49,754 nucleotides of DNA from an uncultured Aquiluna sp. (GCA_913057795.1 CAJXOD010000008.1:1-49754), one strand, 5' to 3'; positions 8,156 to 18,135 are shown, counted from the stretch's first letter. Translations and numbers: made by a program. Notes: a model not told the origin generated them from the letters alone.

Positions 8156-9253
8156 CTATTTCTTAGCGACTAGACCTTTGGCGAATTCTTCGGGTGAGAA
8201 AAACGCAAAATCATTGATTTGTTCGCCAACACCAACGAGCTTAATTGGCAAATTCAATTCTTTTTGCAATGAATAGAGGATTCCACCTTTAGCAGTTCCA
8301 TCCAGCTTGGTCATAACGATGCCGGTGACCTCGGCAACCTCGGCAAACGCCCTAGCCTGGCTCATGGCATTTTGACCGTTAGTTGCGTCGATTACAAGGA
8401 GAACCTCTGAGATCTTTGCTTGTTTCTCGACTGCTCTTCTTATCTTTCCCAATTCGTCCATCAGGTCTTTTTTATTTTGCAACCTACCTGCGGTGTCAAT
8501 GATTGCGATGTCAGCCTGAGTCCTTATTGCCATTTCCACGGTTTGATAGGCAACCGAGGCAGGGTCCGCGCCCTCTTTGACCGGCTTGACAATTGGAGAA
8601 TCGGCTCGCTTCGCCCAAGTTTCCAATTGGTCGACCGCGGCTGCTCGATAGGTGTCAGCTGCCCCTAGAACAACCTCCCACTCTCCATCCTTGAGCCACC
8701 TTGCAAGCTTCCCGATGGTTGTGGTCTTTCCGGCACCGTTCACACCCACTACCAAAATCACATAGGGCAGAGTGCCGTCATCTAGGTTGAGAGCCGAGTC
8801 ATTTCGGCTAAGCCTTTTTGCTAGCAAGTCTTTTAGCAGTAACCGCAATTCAGGGTCAGTTGTCACGCCTTGCCTGTTTGCCTCACCTCTGAGTTCAGCG
8901 GCGATCTCCTCTGCTGTCTCAACGCCAAAATCAGCCAAAATGAGAATATCTTCGAGCCCATCGATGTCCATTGCGCCACTAAACAGTGACCTGATTCCAG
9001 TTCCCAGTGAGCGCTTAGGAAGTTCCACGGAGACAAGATCCGGTTTTGCAATCTCTTTTTCGTCGGTTCTTGTGCCCGACTGGGCAACGGTGGCCTCAGT
9101 TCCAGATTCGGTTTCTGTTTCCGACGGTGCGGGAGCGTACGAGGGTAAATCCGACCCGGGTAAAACTTCAATGACAGCCGCCGGTTGATTTTCTTCCACT
9201 GGAGATGAGGCATCCACGTCTTTGCCGCGAAGTCGCTTTAGAAATTTGAACAT
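8156..9253 (-). CDS. ftsY: SRP receptor FtsY
   Basis: Membrane-associated GTPase that docks the SRP-ribosome complex at the translocon, 365 residues. A short basic start (MFKFLKRLRGKD) and an acidic A region (about 10-70) precede the NG domain. GTPase motifs: GVNGAGKTTTIGKLARWL, DTAGRLQNKKDLMDEL, TKLDGTAKGG and the closing GVGEQINDFAFF. It overlaps smc by one base and precedes ffh. Confidence 0.96.
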   Translation of the reverse strand: MFKFLKRLRGKDVDASSPVEENQPAAVIEVLPGSDLPSYAPAPSETETESGTEATVAQSGTRTDEKEIAKPDLVSVELPKRSLGTGIRSLFSGAMDIDGLEDILILADFGVETAEEIAAELRGEANRQGVTTDPELRLLLKDLLAKRLSRNDSALNLDDGTLPYVILVVGVNGAGKTTTIGKLARWLKDGEWEVVLGAADTYRAAAVDQLETWAKRADSPIVKPVKEGADPASVAYQTVEMAIRTQADIAIIDTAGRLQNKKDLMDELGKIRRAVEKQAKISEVLLVIDATNGQNAMSQARAFAEVAEVTGIVMTKLDGTAKGGILYSLQKELNLPIKLVGVGEQINDFAFFSPEEFAKGLVAKK

Positions 9254-12200
9254 TAGCCTGCCAGCTCTACTCTCTGACCAACAACCTGCGTGATTCCGTC
9301 TTGACGCATCGAGACTCCGTAGAGAGCATCTGCGATTTCCATTGTGCGCTTCTGGTGAGTAACGACAATCAACTGCGAGCTATCTCGAAGTGACTTTATG
9401 ACGCTCAATAAACGACCCAAGTTTGAATCGTCTAGCGCGGCCTCAACCTCGTCTAAAACATAAAACGGGCTTGGTCTCGCCTTGAAGATTGAAATGAGTA
9501 ACGCGACAGCAGCTAAAGAGCGCTCGCCGCCGGAAAGAAGAGACATTCGCTCAATTCTTTTGCCGGCAGGCTTGACCGAAACCTCAAGTCCCGTGACCAG
9601 TAAGTTATCCGGCTCAGTGAGGCTCAGTGAACCAGTTCCTCCTGGGAACAGAAGTGGAAACACTTTTTCGAATTCCTTTTTTGTGTCCTCGAACGCACTA
9701 GAAAAAATATGCTGCATCTTGCCGTCAAGGTCGCCAATAATCGAGGTTAGATCGGCCCTAGCGGCAGTTAAGTCGGCCAGCTGATCGCTCAGATACTTGT
9801 GGCGTTCTTCAAGCGCTGAAAATTCTTCAAGCGCAAGTGGGTTGAAAGCGCCCAGTTGTGCCAATTTGGCTTCAGCCTGTCTAAGCAGCCTCTGCAGTTC
9901 TTCAATCGGCTGGTCATCCTCCGTGTTTTCCTCCAGTAACTCCTCGATGCTGATCGACAGCTCAGACTCGACGCGATCCTTTAGGTTTTGCAACGTTAGG
10001 CGAAGCTCGTAATTTTGCATCTCGACTTCGTGAACAGAGGAGTTCAGGCTGGTAAATCTAGCCTCCAGTTCAATCGCTTGAGACCTCAGCTGCGCTAGGC
10101 GCTCACTGCGTTGCGACCGCTTGGCCTCTAGGTCCAAAAGTTCAACCCGCAGCTTCGAAGAAAGAGCCTGGGTCAGCGTCATTACTTGAGGTAATTTCAA
10201 AAGAACGTCTTTAGCGCTATTCAGCTGGTTCTCTCGAGCCAAGCTGGCGTCATTAGCGGCAAGCTTGGCAGAAACGGCCTCAGCCAATCGACCCTTCAAA
10301 ACCGCCAACTGCCCGGAAGATGCGCTGCTTCGCTCGGCAAGAGTGCCGGCCTCAATCCTGGCCTCCAACTCTTGCTGCCTTGACGAGTCAAGATTCTTCG
10401 AAAGCTCCAAGCGCGCCTCTATGGAAACTTCGACTGAAGACTGTTCAGGGAGGTCTGCAACTTTTTTGTCCAAGACTTCAAGCTCGTGGTTCGCAGTCTT
10501 GGCCAGCTGGTCCTGCAGTTCAATTTCCGCCTCAAACCTGGCGATCTCAGCGCGGCCAGAATCCAGTTGCGCTATCAGCCTTCCAGCGCGCTCAGCACTT
10601 GCTGCCAGGAGTGCGTCGTGTTCTTGCAGCTCTGACAGACTCCTTTTCACGCCCGCGGTCGCAACCTCCGAGCCGGCCTCGGCATCGCTGAGTTTTTTTG
10701 AAAGAGCCTGAATTTCAGACTCAAATTTAGCTAAACCCTTAGCCGCGAAATCCCTTTCAGCACTGAGTTCTAGCTTGGATGCAAGCTTTGTTCCACCGCC
10801 TCGAACCGTATATTCGGAAACTAAGTCGCCGTCTCTGGTGATGACGGTTATTTCAGGATCTTCTTCCAGGGCTTTTTCCGCAGCATCAAGATTTGGTGCA
10901 ACGTAGAAATGTTCGAGAAGTGCCAGAACCGACTTCGGTGCGCTTACTAGTGTGCTGGCATTTACAAGCCCCGCTCTTTCAGCAAGCTTGCCGGTTTGGG
11001 CGTCGGAGCTTGTGACAAGAAACTCTGCGCGACCAAGATCTTGAGCCTTGAGGAACCTGATGGCATCGATAGCCTGACCTCTGCTGTCGACAACTATCGC
11101 GTCCGAAAGGGCTCCTAGTGCAACGGCGATTGCCTTCTCAAACCCCTTTTCAACGCTGACGCTCTTTGCCAGCAACCCTTTGATGCCCTGAAGCTTTGCT
11201 CTAATTGCTTCTCCGCCGCCGTCTGATTGATCGAGGGTTAGGCCAAGTGCAGCATGCCTTGCGGCCAGAGCATCACGCTCTCGTTCGGCAAAATGTAACT
11301 GCTGGCGAGATTCGTCAACTAACTTCCGAGCTTTGGACTCGGCCAACTGGGCTAATTCGTAACCCTTTCGAAGCGCATCATCAGAGGTCGATAAGCCTCC
11401 GGTTGTCATAGCCGACTGCTGCTTGGATAGTTCAGTCACACGAGACTCTGCCTGGGAGATGCTGTCCTGAAGCTTGAGGCGGGCTTGAGAAATAGCTTCG
11501 ATTCTTGCCTCTTGGAGGGAAACCTCCCCGGTCGCCTGATTTCTTTGGCGGGTCTGAGACTCCTGCTGGCTTCGCTGACGGATTGACTCTGCGTCAAATA
11601 AATTCATTGCTTCTGCAGCAAGCTGTCTGGCCTGCTCTAGCTCAGCAAGCTTCGAGGCACTGGCCTGTATCTCAAGTTCGATGGTTCTTAGCGAATCCGT
11701 CGCCGATGAAAGCTCCGTTTCTAATGACTCAATTTCCAAACCGGCAGATTCGGGCTGATTGTCCACCAAGAGATTTACGCGCTGATCAGCGAGGTTTTTT
11801 AGGTTTCTAAGCTTTTGCTCGATGGTCTCGAACCGAAATAGCTTTGACTTGGCTTGGTCTAATTCGTCTGAACTCAATTCCGATTCAATTTGAGCGATCG
11901 CGTTTCTAGCACTCGCTAGTTGCGCTTGAGCAAAAGAGGATTCGGCCTTGCGTTCATTTTCGGACTTTGAGGCCACTTCTAGCTGTTCTTTTGAGTTACG
12001 AACTTGGGCGCTAAGAAGCTGGGACTTGGCGTGGCGTGCCACGGCGGCTATTTCCTGGGCGCTTCTTGCTACCTCCGCTTGTCGTCCAAGCGGTTTTAGA
12101 TTTCGCCTAATTTCCGCGATCAGGTCGTGCAATCTAGTCAGGTTTGACTGCATTGCTTCCAGCTTGCGCTCTGTCTTTTCTTTGCGACGACGAAACTTTA

Positions 12201-12702
12201 GAATTCCCGCGGCTTCCTCTATAAAAGCGCGACGCTCAAGTGGTGTGGCTCTAAGCACGGTGTCGAGCTGCCCCTGTCCAACGATGACATGCATCTCACG
12301 ACCGAGACCAGTGTCGCTGAGCAGTTCTTGGACATCCAATAAACGACAGGGTTGCTGGTTGATCGAATATTCGGAGGCCCCGTTTCGAAACAGGACTCTT
12401 GAAATCGTGACCTCGGCATACTCAATCGGCAGAGCCCCGTCCGAGTTGTCGATGGTGAGAGACACTTCTGCCCGACCAAGGGGAGCTTTGGTTGAGGTTC
12501 CGGCGAAAATCACATCTTCCATCTTGCCGCCACGAAGGGTCTTTGCACCCTGTTCGCCCATCACCCAAGCTAGAGCGTCAACAATATTGGACTTACCGGA
12601 TCCATTCGGTCCAACTACGCAAGTGATCCCGGGTTCCAACACAATCGTGGTTGCCTGGGCGAAAGATTTAAAGCCCTTAAGGGTGATGCTTTTTAGATAC
12701 AA
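9253..12702 (-). CDS. smc: chromosome segregation ATPase SMC
   Basis: Condensin ATPase of about 1149 residues. The N-terminal ATPase half has Walker A GPNGSGKSNIVDALAWVMG. Two long coiled coils (about 165-480 and 660-985) flank a hinge near 490-640 (IKGLLAKSV, VVDSRGQAIDAIRFL). The C-terminal half carries LLSGGERSLAAVALL and Walker B YVLDEVEAALDD. The start is taken at TTG 12702, giving the family N-terminus YLKSITLKGFKSFA with AGGGG nine bases upstream; the open frame runs 15 codons further. scpA and scpB are not in this window. Confidence 0.95.
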   Translation of the reverse strand: MYLKSITLKGFKSFAQATTIVLEPGITCVVGPNGSGKSNIVDALAWVMGEQGAKTLRGGKMEDVIFAGTSTKAPLGRAEVSLTIDNSDGALPIEYAEVTISRVLFRNGASEYSINQQPCRLLDVQELLSDTGLGREMHVIVGQGQLDTVLRATPLERRAFIEEAAGILKFRRRKEKTERKLEAMQSNLTRLHDLIAEIRRNLKPLGRQAEVARSAQEIAAVARHAKSQLLSAQVRNSKEQLEVASKSENERKAESSFAQAQLASARNAIAQIESELSSDELDQAKSKLFRFETIEQKLRNLKNLADQRVNLLVDNQPESAGLEIESLETELSSATDSLRTIELEIQASASKLAELEQARQLAAEAMNLFDAESIRQRSQQESQTRQRNQATGEVSLQEARIEAISQARLKLQDSISQAESRVTELSKQQSAMTTGGLSTSDDALRKGYELAQLAESKARKLVDESRQQLHFAERERDALAARHAALGLTLDQSDGGGEAIRAKLQGIKGLLAKSVSVEKGFEKAIAVALGALSDAIVVDSRGQAIDAIRFLKAQDLGRAEFLVTSSDAQTGKLAERAGLVNASTLVSAPKSVLALLEHFYVAPNLDAAEKALEEDPEITVITRDGDLVSEYTVRGGGTKLASKLELSAERDFAAKGLAKFESEIQALSKKLSDAEAGSEVATAGVKRSLSELQEHDALLAASAERAGRLIAQLDSGRAEIARFEAEIELQDQLAKTANHELEVLDKKVADLPEQSSVEVSIEARLELSKNLDSSRQQELEARIEAGTLAERSSASSGQLAVLKGRLAEAVSAKLAANDASLARENQLNSAKDVLLKLPQVMTLTQALSSKLRVELLDLEAKRSQRSERLAQLRSQAIELEARFTSLNSSVHEVEMQNYELRLTLQNLKDRVESELSISIEELLEENTEDDQPIEELQRLLRQAEAKLAQLGAFNPLALEEFSALEERHKYLSDQLADLTAARADLTSIIGDLDGKMQHIFSSAFEDTKKEFEKVFPLLFPGGTGSLSLTEPDNLLVTGLEVSVKPAGKRIERMSLLSGGERSLAAVALLISIFKARPSPFYVLDEVEAALDDSNLGRLLSVIKSLRDSSQLIVVTHQKRTMEIADALYGVSMRQDGITQVVGQRVELAG

Positions 12703-12842
12703 GCTCAAACACCCCTTTCGCTTCCAGATAAAGCCTATCCGAGCCAAAAGTTTAGCGATTTTCTGCCAGTTTGATTAGGTGAGCGTGTCAAAGGCAGGTG
12801 TGGGACAGACTACGGCGCGCACTTAGGTTCTAGGCTCAAGAT

Positions 12843-13226
12843 GTGCTAACCAAAAAAAGAGCTATCGGCAAAAGCCTTTCGGCAGTCCTGAAAGCGGTAG
12901 CAGTCGCAGTTTTCGGCACGATTCTGCATCAAAGCTCGCTATTCGATCAGCTCCCAATTGGGTCAGTCCTAAGTCTCAGCCTTGTGCTGCTAGTTGCCCT
13001 GCAAATTAGAATTGCGTCGGGCTTCAGAAGTCCAAATCTTTTTTTCGCCATCGCGATCCTTGGGTCACTTTTTTTATTCAGCCAAAGCTTCGGGCAAGAC
13101 AAAATGATTCCGGCTAACCAAGCCGGATTTATCTGGTCCTACGGTGCCGCGGTGCTGGCATTTGCGGTGGCAATGTGGCCAAGGATCTCGGCTAAGCAGT
13201 GGCGAGGTAACTCAACGGCTAGGTAG
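12843..13226 (+). CDS. small integral membrane protein, function unknown
   Basis: A 127-residue protein with GTG start. Its composition suggests four transmembrane helices: about 18-30 (VAVAVFGTILH), 40-58 (GSVLSLSLVLLVALQIRIA), 66-80 (LFFAIAILGSLFLFS) and 93-112 (AGFIWSYGAAVLAFAVAMW), with a basic start and end. I do not recognise a family. It is the only plus-strand gene in this part, wedged between smc and mutM, and its last 8 bases overlap the mutM end. The preceding 140 bp would hold its promoter as well as that of smc. Confidence 0.7.
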   Translation: MLTKKRAIGKSLSAVLKAVAVAVFGTILHQSSLFDQLPIGSVLSLSLVLLVALQIRIASGFRSPNLFFAIAILGSLFLFSQSFGQDKMIPANQAGFIWSYGAAVLAFAVAMWPRISAKQWRGNSTAR

Positions 13227-14121
13227 CCAACCTCTGACAGGTTGGGCAGAAATGACTTCCCCTGTTTGCCCAAGCGATTCGCTTTATTTCCGTCCCGCAT
13301 CTAGGACATGGTTTTCCAGCTTGACCGTAAGCGTTTAGAGACTGAGAAAAGTAGCCACTTTCACCGTTTACGTTTTTGTACTGTTCATCAAAAGAAGTCC
13401 CGCCTTGGATAACTGCGCGCTCAAGGACACCGGTCGCGATCACAATCAGCTCGGTCAACTTCTCCCTGGCGATGGTGTTGGCAGGTTGGTCATAATGAAG
13501 CCGTGCGAGCCAGAGTGATTCGTCGGCGTAAATGTTTCCAATTCCGCTCAGCAAATTCTGGTCAAGTAGCACGCGCTTGATACCGGAGGCTCGAGCTTGC
13601 ATTTTGGTTGCGACGCTGTCGATGTTGAAATTCGCATCGAGCAGGTCTCTAGCAATGTGTGCAACCACACTTGGGATGCTGCTGCTCACCGGGCTCTCGG
13701 GACTGAAGCCTCCGGGCGCCCGATCTGAAGTGGGAACCAAATCCTCAATCGCCAACGAACCAAAAATTCTTTGATCGACGAATCTGACCTCTAGTAGTTG
13801 ACCTGACCGGGACTCAACAGATAAGACCACCCTGGTCTGGGGATCGGGGTCATGACCCTTGTCGCGCAAGAGCATTTGGCCACTCATGCCTAAGTGACCA
13901 ACAAGTGCCCGAGAATCTGACAGGGGTAGCCACAGAAACTTTCCCCGTCGAACAACTGCCAGAAAGCTTTGCCCTAAAAGTTCATCCACAAAGTGCTTCG
14001 GACCCAAGACATGACGCTTCAAGGACCTCGCGTCGCTTATTGAAATGTCAACTACTCGAGAGCCGATTATCTTGGAGGCAAGCCCAGCACGAACTGTCTC
14101 TACCTCGGGAAGTTCGGGCAT
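13219..14121 (-). CDS. mutM: formamidopyrimidine-DNA glycosylase
   Basis: Bifunctional glycosylase/AP lyase that removes 8-oxoguanine and formamidopyrimidines, 300 residues. Catalytic P2 and E3 are in MPELPEVETV, and the beta-loop lysine is near 61 (RRGKFLWLP). The helix-two-turn-helix motif reads QNLLSGIGNIYADE. The C-terminal zinc finger is CPRCG..CPTCQ. It overlaps rnc by one base (TAATG) and so belongs to the coaD-rnc operon. Its 3' end overlaps the plus-strand membrane protein gene by 8 bp. Confidence 0.96.
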   Translation of the reverse strand: MPELPEVETVRAGLASKIIGSRVVDISISDARSLKRHVLGPKHFVDELLGQSFLAVVRRGKFLWLPLSDSRALVGHLGMSGQMLLRDKGHDPDPQTRVVLSVESRSGQLLEVRFVDQRIFGSLAIEDLVPTSDRAPGGFSPESPVSSSIPSVVAHIARDLLDANFNIDSVATKMQARASGIKRVLLDQNLLSGIGNIYADESLWLARLHYDQPANTIAREKLTELIVIATGVLERAVIQGGTSFDEQYKNVNGESGYFSQSLNAYGQAGKPCPRCGTEIKRIAWANRGSHFCPTCQRLAT

Positions 14122-14795
14122 TAGGAGCCTTGAAGCGACCTGAGGGCTTGAATAGCAGCCTCAGTTTCAGCGTTGCGCTTAGTTCTGCCCTCGCCGATTG
14201 CAAGCAACTTGCCCGCCGAAAAACACTCCGCGCGATAAACCCGCTCATGCTCAGGTCCGGTAGCAGTTATTTCGTAGGAAGCCGTTTCTCTTGATAGCCG
14301 CTGAAGTTTCTCAATCAACGAAGTCTTCGGGTCACTCGCCTCTCGGACTGCGTCCGGGTCATCCAAAAGCGGCAGGATAAATTTTTGGACAATTTGACTC
14401 GCGCCCTCGAGTCCATTTGAAAGATATGCGGCGCCAAGGACCGCTTCAAAAGTATCGGCAAGAATATTAGTTTTCTGTCTGCCATCGGTCTGCTCTTCGC
14501 CTTTGCCAAGGTAGATGTGAGCACCAAGGTTCATGCGATTGGCGGCCGTTGCCAGGGCGTTGGCTGAAACGACGGCATTTTTCAGCTTCGTGAGCTCGCC
14601 CTCTTGAAGGTCGGAATGAGTTTGGTAAACAAAAGTTGCAACCAAAAAGCCAAGCACTGAGTCGCCAAGGAATTCAAGACGCTCGTTGTCCTTGGAACCG
14701 TTTTCGTATGCGTAAGAGGAGTGAGTCAGAGCAAGCGTGAGTAGCTCGGGATCAATCTCGATGCCGAGCGTTTGTGACAGCTCGTCAAGGGGCAT
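14121..14795 (-). CDS. rnc: ribonuclease III
   Basis: Double-strand RNA endonuclease for rRNA processing, 224 residues. The signature NERLEFLGD is at 37-45, with the second pair of catalytic acids D114 and E117 (DTFEAVLGAAYL). The dsRNA-binding domain covers the last 70 residues (DPKTSLIEKLQRLS, ending GRTKRNAETEAAIQAL). The gene lies 3 bp after rpmF, the standard actinobacterial order. Confidence 0.96.
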   Translation of the reverse strand: MPLDELSQTLGIEIDPELLTLALTHSSYAYENGSKDNERLEFLGDSVLGFLVATFVYQTHSDLQEGELTKLKNAVVSANALATAANRMNLGAHIYLGKGEEQTDGRQKTNILADTFEAVLGAAYLSNGLEGASQIVQKFILPLLDDPDAVREASDPKTSLIEKLQRLSRETASYEITATGPEHERVYRAECFSAGKLLAIGEGRTKRNAETEAAIQALRSLQGS

Positions 14796-14798
14796 TGG

Positions 14799-15002
14799 TT
14801 ATGCGTCTGCTACCTTGCGGCCCTTGTATTCCATGTAAAGTGCGGTGCCGACAGAGTCGGTTACCACCTTGGCACGGTGAGGCAAGCTGTAAACGGTCTC
14901 GCCATTTTCAATGGTCTTTACCAATGTGATTGGCGCAGCCTTCCACTGAGAGCGACGTGAGCGTGTGTTCGAGCGAGACTGTCGACGTTTTGGTACTGGC
15001 AT
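14799..15002 (-). CDS. rpmF: 50S ribosomal protein L32
   Basis: A 67-residue protein beginning MPVPKRRQSRSNTRSRRSQWK, the characteristic L32 start (the first 20 residues are diagnostic). It contains no cysteines, so it is the zinc-independent form. Two bases separate it from the DUF177 gene upstream, the usual arrangement. Confidence 0.95.
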   Translation of the reverse strand: MPVPKRRQSRSNTRSRRSQWKAAPITLVKTIENGETVYSLPHRAKVVTDSVGTALYMEYKGRKVADA

Positions 15003-15004
15003 CT

Positions 15005-15511
15005 TTACTCTTCCTTATTCGCGAAATCTTGTAGCGCACTGAAACGCGGATCAACCGGTTTTTCGTGGCCGTGTTCTACATCTTGGTTCAACCTTATTCC
15101 GCAGTCTGGGCACAAGCCAAGACAGGTCTTGGCGCACACAGGCTGGAAGGGAAGATTCAAGACTATCGAATCAATGAGGACCTGTTCTAAGTCGATGTGT
15201 TCACCAAGAACAACCAAATCTTCATCCGAGCTAGAAGAATAGGCGAAAAGTTCCTGAAAATCCACCTCAACCTCAAGGTTGATCGGATCTAGGCATCTCG
15301 AGCACTGGGCTTCGGCAACTGCGAAGACCTCGCCGGTGGCCAAAACGCCCTCGTGGACTGACTCGAGCTTCAGGGAAATCTCTATGGTTGACTTGGCAGG
15401 GACCTCAACAACTGAGGTTCCGATTCCGATTTCCTGAACGTGATCAATCTGGAGCTCCCGCATTTGACCGGGTCGTTTCATTAGATCGTGGACTGCAACC
15501 AGCAGGGTCAT
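15005..15511 (-). CDS. DUF177 (YceD) family protein
   Basis: A 168-residue protein of the YceD/DUF177 family, which is encoded before rpmF in most bacteria and has been linked to 23S rRNA accumulation in plants and bacteria. Two cysteine pairs are visible: CSRCLDP near the middle and CAKTCLGLCPDCG near the end, likely metal-binding. The start overlaps the coaD stop by four bases (ATGA type). An internal ATG at residue 17 (MRELQIDHVQEIG) is a possible alternative start. Confidence 0.88.
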   Translation of the reverse strand: MTLLVAVHDLMKRPGQMRELQIDHVQEIGIGTSVVEVPAKSTIEISLKLESVHEGVLATGEVFAVAEAQCSRCLDPINLEVEVDFQELFAYSSSSDEDLVVLGEHIDLEQVLIDSIVLNLPFQPVCAKTCLGLCPDCGIRLNQDVEHGHEKPVDPRFSALQDFANKEE

Positions 15512-15996
15512 TCTTTTCCTTCTTGCATCTTTTTTAGAACCGATGGAGTTACGTATTTGGATATATCTCCGCCTAAGGCGAAGACCTCCTTGACCAAACT
15601 TGAAGAAACGTGCCCGAAGTTCCCCTCGGAGGCAATAAACACTGTCTCAATCCCGGCGAGGTCATGATTCACCTTCGCCATCGGCAGTTCGTAGTCGATG
15701 TCTGCCGAGTTACGAAAGCCTTTTACGATTGCATTTGCACCAAGTTCTTGGGCCTTATTTATAAGAAGACCACTGTGCAGTGACTGAACTGAACACTTGG
15801 CAGCAAGGCCAGCTTCCGCTATCGCTCCTTCCGCCATCGCCACACGGGTCTCAAGATCCATAGCGGCTGTTTTGGAGCTGTTATGGACTATGAGCAGATA
15901 GACCTGGTCAAAGACCGTTGCGGAGCGTGAGAGCACCGACAGGTGCCCTCTTGTTATCGGGTCAAAAGACCCCGGATAAATCGCTACAGAACTCAC
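15508..15996 (-). CDS. coaD: pantetheine-phosphate adenylyltransferase
   Basis: Transfers AMP to 4'-phosphopantetheine, the penultimate step of coenzyme A synthesis. It has 162 residues, the normal length. Nucleotidyltransferase motif TRGH is at 15-18 (YPGSFDPITRGHL). KGFRNSADIDYELPMAKVN and the C-terminal VSSSLVKEVFALGGDISKYV are typical of CoaD. It lies 9 bp downstream of recG. Confidence 0.96.
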   Translation of the reverse strand: MSSVAIYPGSFDPITRGHLSVLSRSATVFDQVYLLIVHNSSKTAAMDLETRVAMAEGAIAEAGLAAKCSVQSLHSGLLINKAQELGANAIVKGFRNSADIDYELPMAKVNHDLAGIETVFIASEGNFGHVSSSLVKEVFALGGDISKYVTPSVLKKMQEGKE

Positions 15997-16005
15997 GTCA
16001 CTAGG

Positions 16006-18135
16006 TTACCCGCGAGCTAGCTGCCCCGCATCCTGTATTTCCAAAACCAATGTCAATTGTTCAGACATGCCGGCTTTTTCCACCTCGACGGCCAGTGGCC
16101 TCACCTCTTGAATCAATTTGGCATCCCTAACAACACGAAGAAGCTGCAACGACGAGCGGCCCCCCGATTGGGTGTCACCCAAAACATCGCCCTCGCCCCG
16201 AAGATCAAGGTCTATCTCCGAGAGTTCAAAACCGTCGCTGATTCGACTCAGAGCATCTAAGCGCTGAAACGCCAAGGTTTCCCTATCTACCCCTGAAACC
16301 AAGAGACAAAGCCCGGCATGCTCTCCCCTGCCCACACGACCACGAAGCTGGTGGAGCTGAGAAAGTCCGAAGTGATCTGCGTCCAGCACGACCATTGTTG
16401 AGGCATTTGGCACATTCACTCCGACCTCAATAACGGTGGTGGCGACAAGCACCTGGAGTTGACCAGATTCAAACTGATCCATGACCTCGTCTTTTTCCTT
16501 CGAGCTCATGCGGCCATGGAGTAAGCCAATTCGAATCCCTGCCAGCATCTTGTTGTTTTCCAGGGAGGCAAACACACTTGTGACGCTTGCAGGCTCGAGC
16601 CCAGGCTCGGATTCCAAATCTTCAGACTCCGGAACCATTGCTCCAGTGTCTTCTGTTTGCTGAGGGTCGATTTTTGGACAAACAACAAACGCCTGCCTGC
16701 CTGCTGATACTTCTTCAGAAACCCGCTCCCATACCCTGGCGACAAGGTCCTTGCGAGAGATATCGACGATATGAGTCACAATTGGCTGACGACCCTTGGG
16801 AAGCTCCCTGAGGGAAGAAACATCGAGATCGCCAAAGACCGTGACTGCAAGCGTCCGAGGAATTGGAGTTGCGGTCATCACCAAGCTGTGCGGAGAGTTT
16901 TTCGCCTTGGACTTGAGGGCTTCACGCTGGCCCACTCCGAATCGATGTTGCTCGTCAATAATCACTAAACCAAGGTCAAAAAAAGAAACGTTTTCACTCA
17001 GTAACGCGTGAGTTCCGATTACAAGACGGCAGTTACCAGATGCCATGTCCAGCAGAGTCTTTTTACGCATGGCCAGGGGCTGTTGCCCAGTCAGCAGCCT
17101 GACTCCAAGCTCCTTAGTTACGGCTGGGCCGAGCGCTTGAACTATTGACCGAAAGTGCTGCGACGCCAAGACCTCGGTTGGTGCCAGAAGAGCACTCTGT
17201 CCGCCGGATTCCGCGACCGCTAGAACGGCTCGAAGAGCCACAACTGTCTTGCCTGAACCCACCTCACCCTGAAGCATGCGGTTCATTGGGTGACCACGAG
17301 CTAAATCGGCCGCAATCTGAGTTCCTGCGTCGATCTGTCCGGGGGTCAGGTCGAATGGAAGACCTTCATCAAACCTAGAAAGCAGCGCTCCAGATTTGTA
17401 CACAGCGGCCTCTTCTAACTCGGCTTTTTTTCTCCGCTCCAGCAAGCCAAGCTGTAAGAGCATGGCTTCGTGAAACTTCAAAGAATTAGTGGCCTGCTCC
17501 CAGTCCGAATCTTTTTTGGGGCGGTGAATCATTTCTATTGCGGTCAAAAGCGGCATGAGCTTCTGTTTTTCTAGAAGCTCAGCTGGAATGACCTCTTGAG
17601 CCTGGTGTCTTGCATCAAGCACTTTTTCGACAGCTTTCTGAATCCTCCAGCTCGATAGGGTTCCGGTTGCCGGGTAAATCGGAATCGGGAGCTCTGCCCA
17701 GGCCTTAGCCTGCTGATCGATAATTTCGGCGTCGAACAGTTCATAATCGGGATGAGTGAGCTGTAATCTGCCCGAGAAGGCCCCGATTTTTCCAGAAAAT
17801 AACCCCTGAACGCCGGCATGTAGCTCGGCCTGCCTCCAGGCTTGATTGAAAAAAGCAAGGGTTAGTTGACCATTTCCATCTCCGAGAACCACCTCGAAGA
17901 TACTGCCCTTACGTCCCTTCATGCTGCGCTGGTTAGTGCTTTGAACCTGACCAACAACGGTTACCACTTCACCGATTGGTAACGATGAAAAATCGGTGAG
18001 CTCGCCGCGTTTGGAGTAGCGTCTTGGAAAATGCAAAAGTAGTTCCGCAACCGTTTTGATTCCAAACTGCTTATCGAGAGCCTTGGCGGTTTTATCTCCA
18101 AGAACTCCGGCCAATAGCGTCAAATCGGTAAGCAC
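16006..18135 (-). CDS. recG: ATP-dependent DNA helicase RecG
   Basis: Branch-migration helicase acting on stalled forks and Holliday junctions, 709 residues. An N-terminal wedge/OB region (GEVVTVVGQVQSTNQR, HPDYELF) precedes helicase domain 1 with Walker A GEVGSGKTVVALRA, DEQHRFGVGQRE and TATPIPRT. Domain 2 has LLHGRMSSKEKDEVM, VATTVIEVGVNVPNAS and QLRGRVGRGEHAG. An acidic insertion near 495-520 (TGAMVPESEDLESEPG) is not conserved in general. It is divergent from rsmD across 50 bp. Confidence 0.96.
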   Translation of the reverse strand: MLTDLTLLAGVLGDKTAKALDKQFGIKTVAELLLHFPRRYSKRGELTDFSSLPIGEVVTVVGQVQSTNQRSMKGRKGSIFEVVLGDGNGQLTLAFFNQAWRQAELHAGVQGLFSGKIGAFSGRLQLTHPDYELFDAEIIDQQAKAWAELPIPIYPATGTLSSWRIQKAVEKVLDARHQAQEVIPAELLEKQKLMPLLTAIEMIHRPKKDSDWEQATNSLKFHEAMLLQLGLLERRKKAELEEAAVYKSGALLSRFDEGLPFDLTPGQIDAGTQIAADLARGHPMNRMLQGEVGSGKTVVALRAVLAVAESGGQSALLAPTEVLASQHFRSIVQALGPAVTKELGVRLLTGQQPLAMRKKTLLDMASGNCRLVIGTHALLSENVSFFDLGLVIIDEQHRFGVGQREALKSKAKNSPHSLVMTATPIPRTLAVTVFGDLDVSSLRELPKGRQPIVTHIVDISRKDLVARVWERVSEEVSAGRQAFVVCPKIDPQQTEDTGAMVPESEDLESEPGLEPASVTSVFASLENNKMLAGIRIGLLHGRMSSKEKDEVMDQFESGQLQVLVATTVIEVGVNVPNASTMVVLDADHFGLSQLHQLRGRVGRGEHAGLCLLVSGVDRETLAFQRLDALSRISDGFELSEIDLDLRGEGDVLGDTQSGGRSSLQLLRVVRDAKLIQEVRPLAVEVEKAGMSEQLTLVLEIQDAGQLARG

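Noticed and set aside
10265-10711. Several long plus-strand frames inside smc (for example this 148-codon one)
   Set aside because: They are Ser/Ala-rich complements of the SMC coiled coil with no start signals.
12219-12479. 86-codon minus-strand frame within the smc region
   Set aside because: It is an alternative frame of the smc ATPase head and shows no family features.
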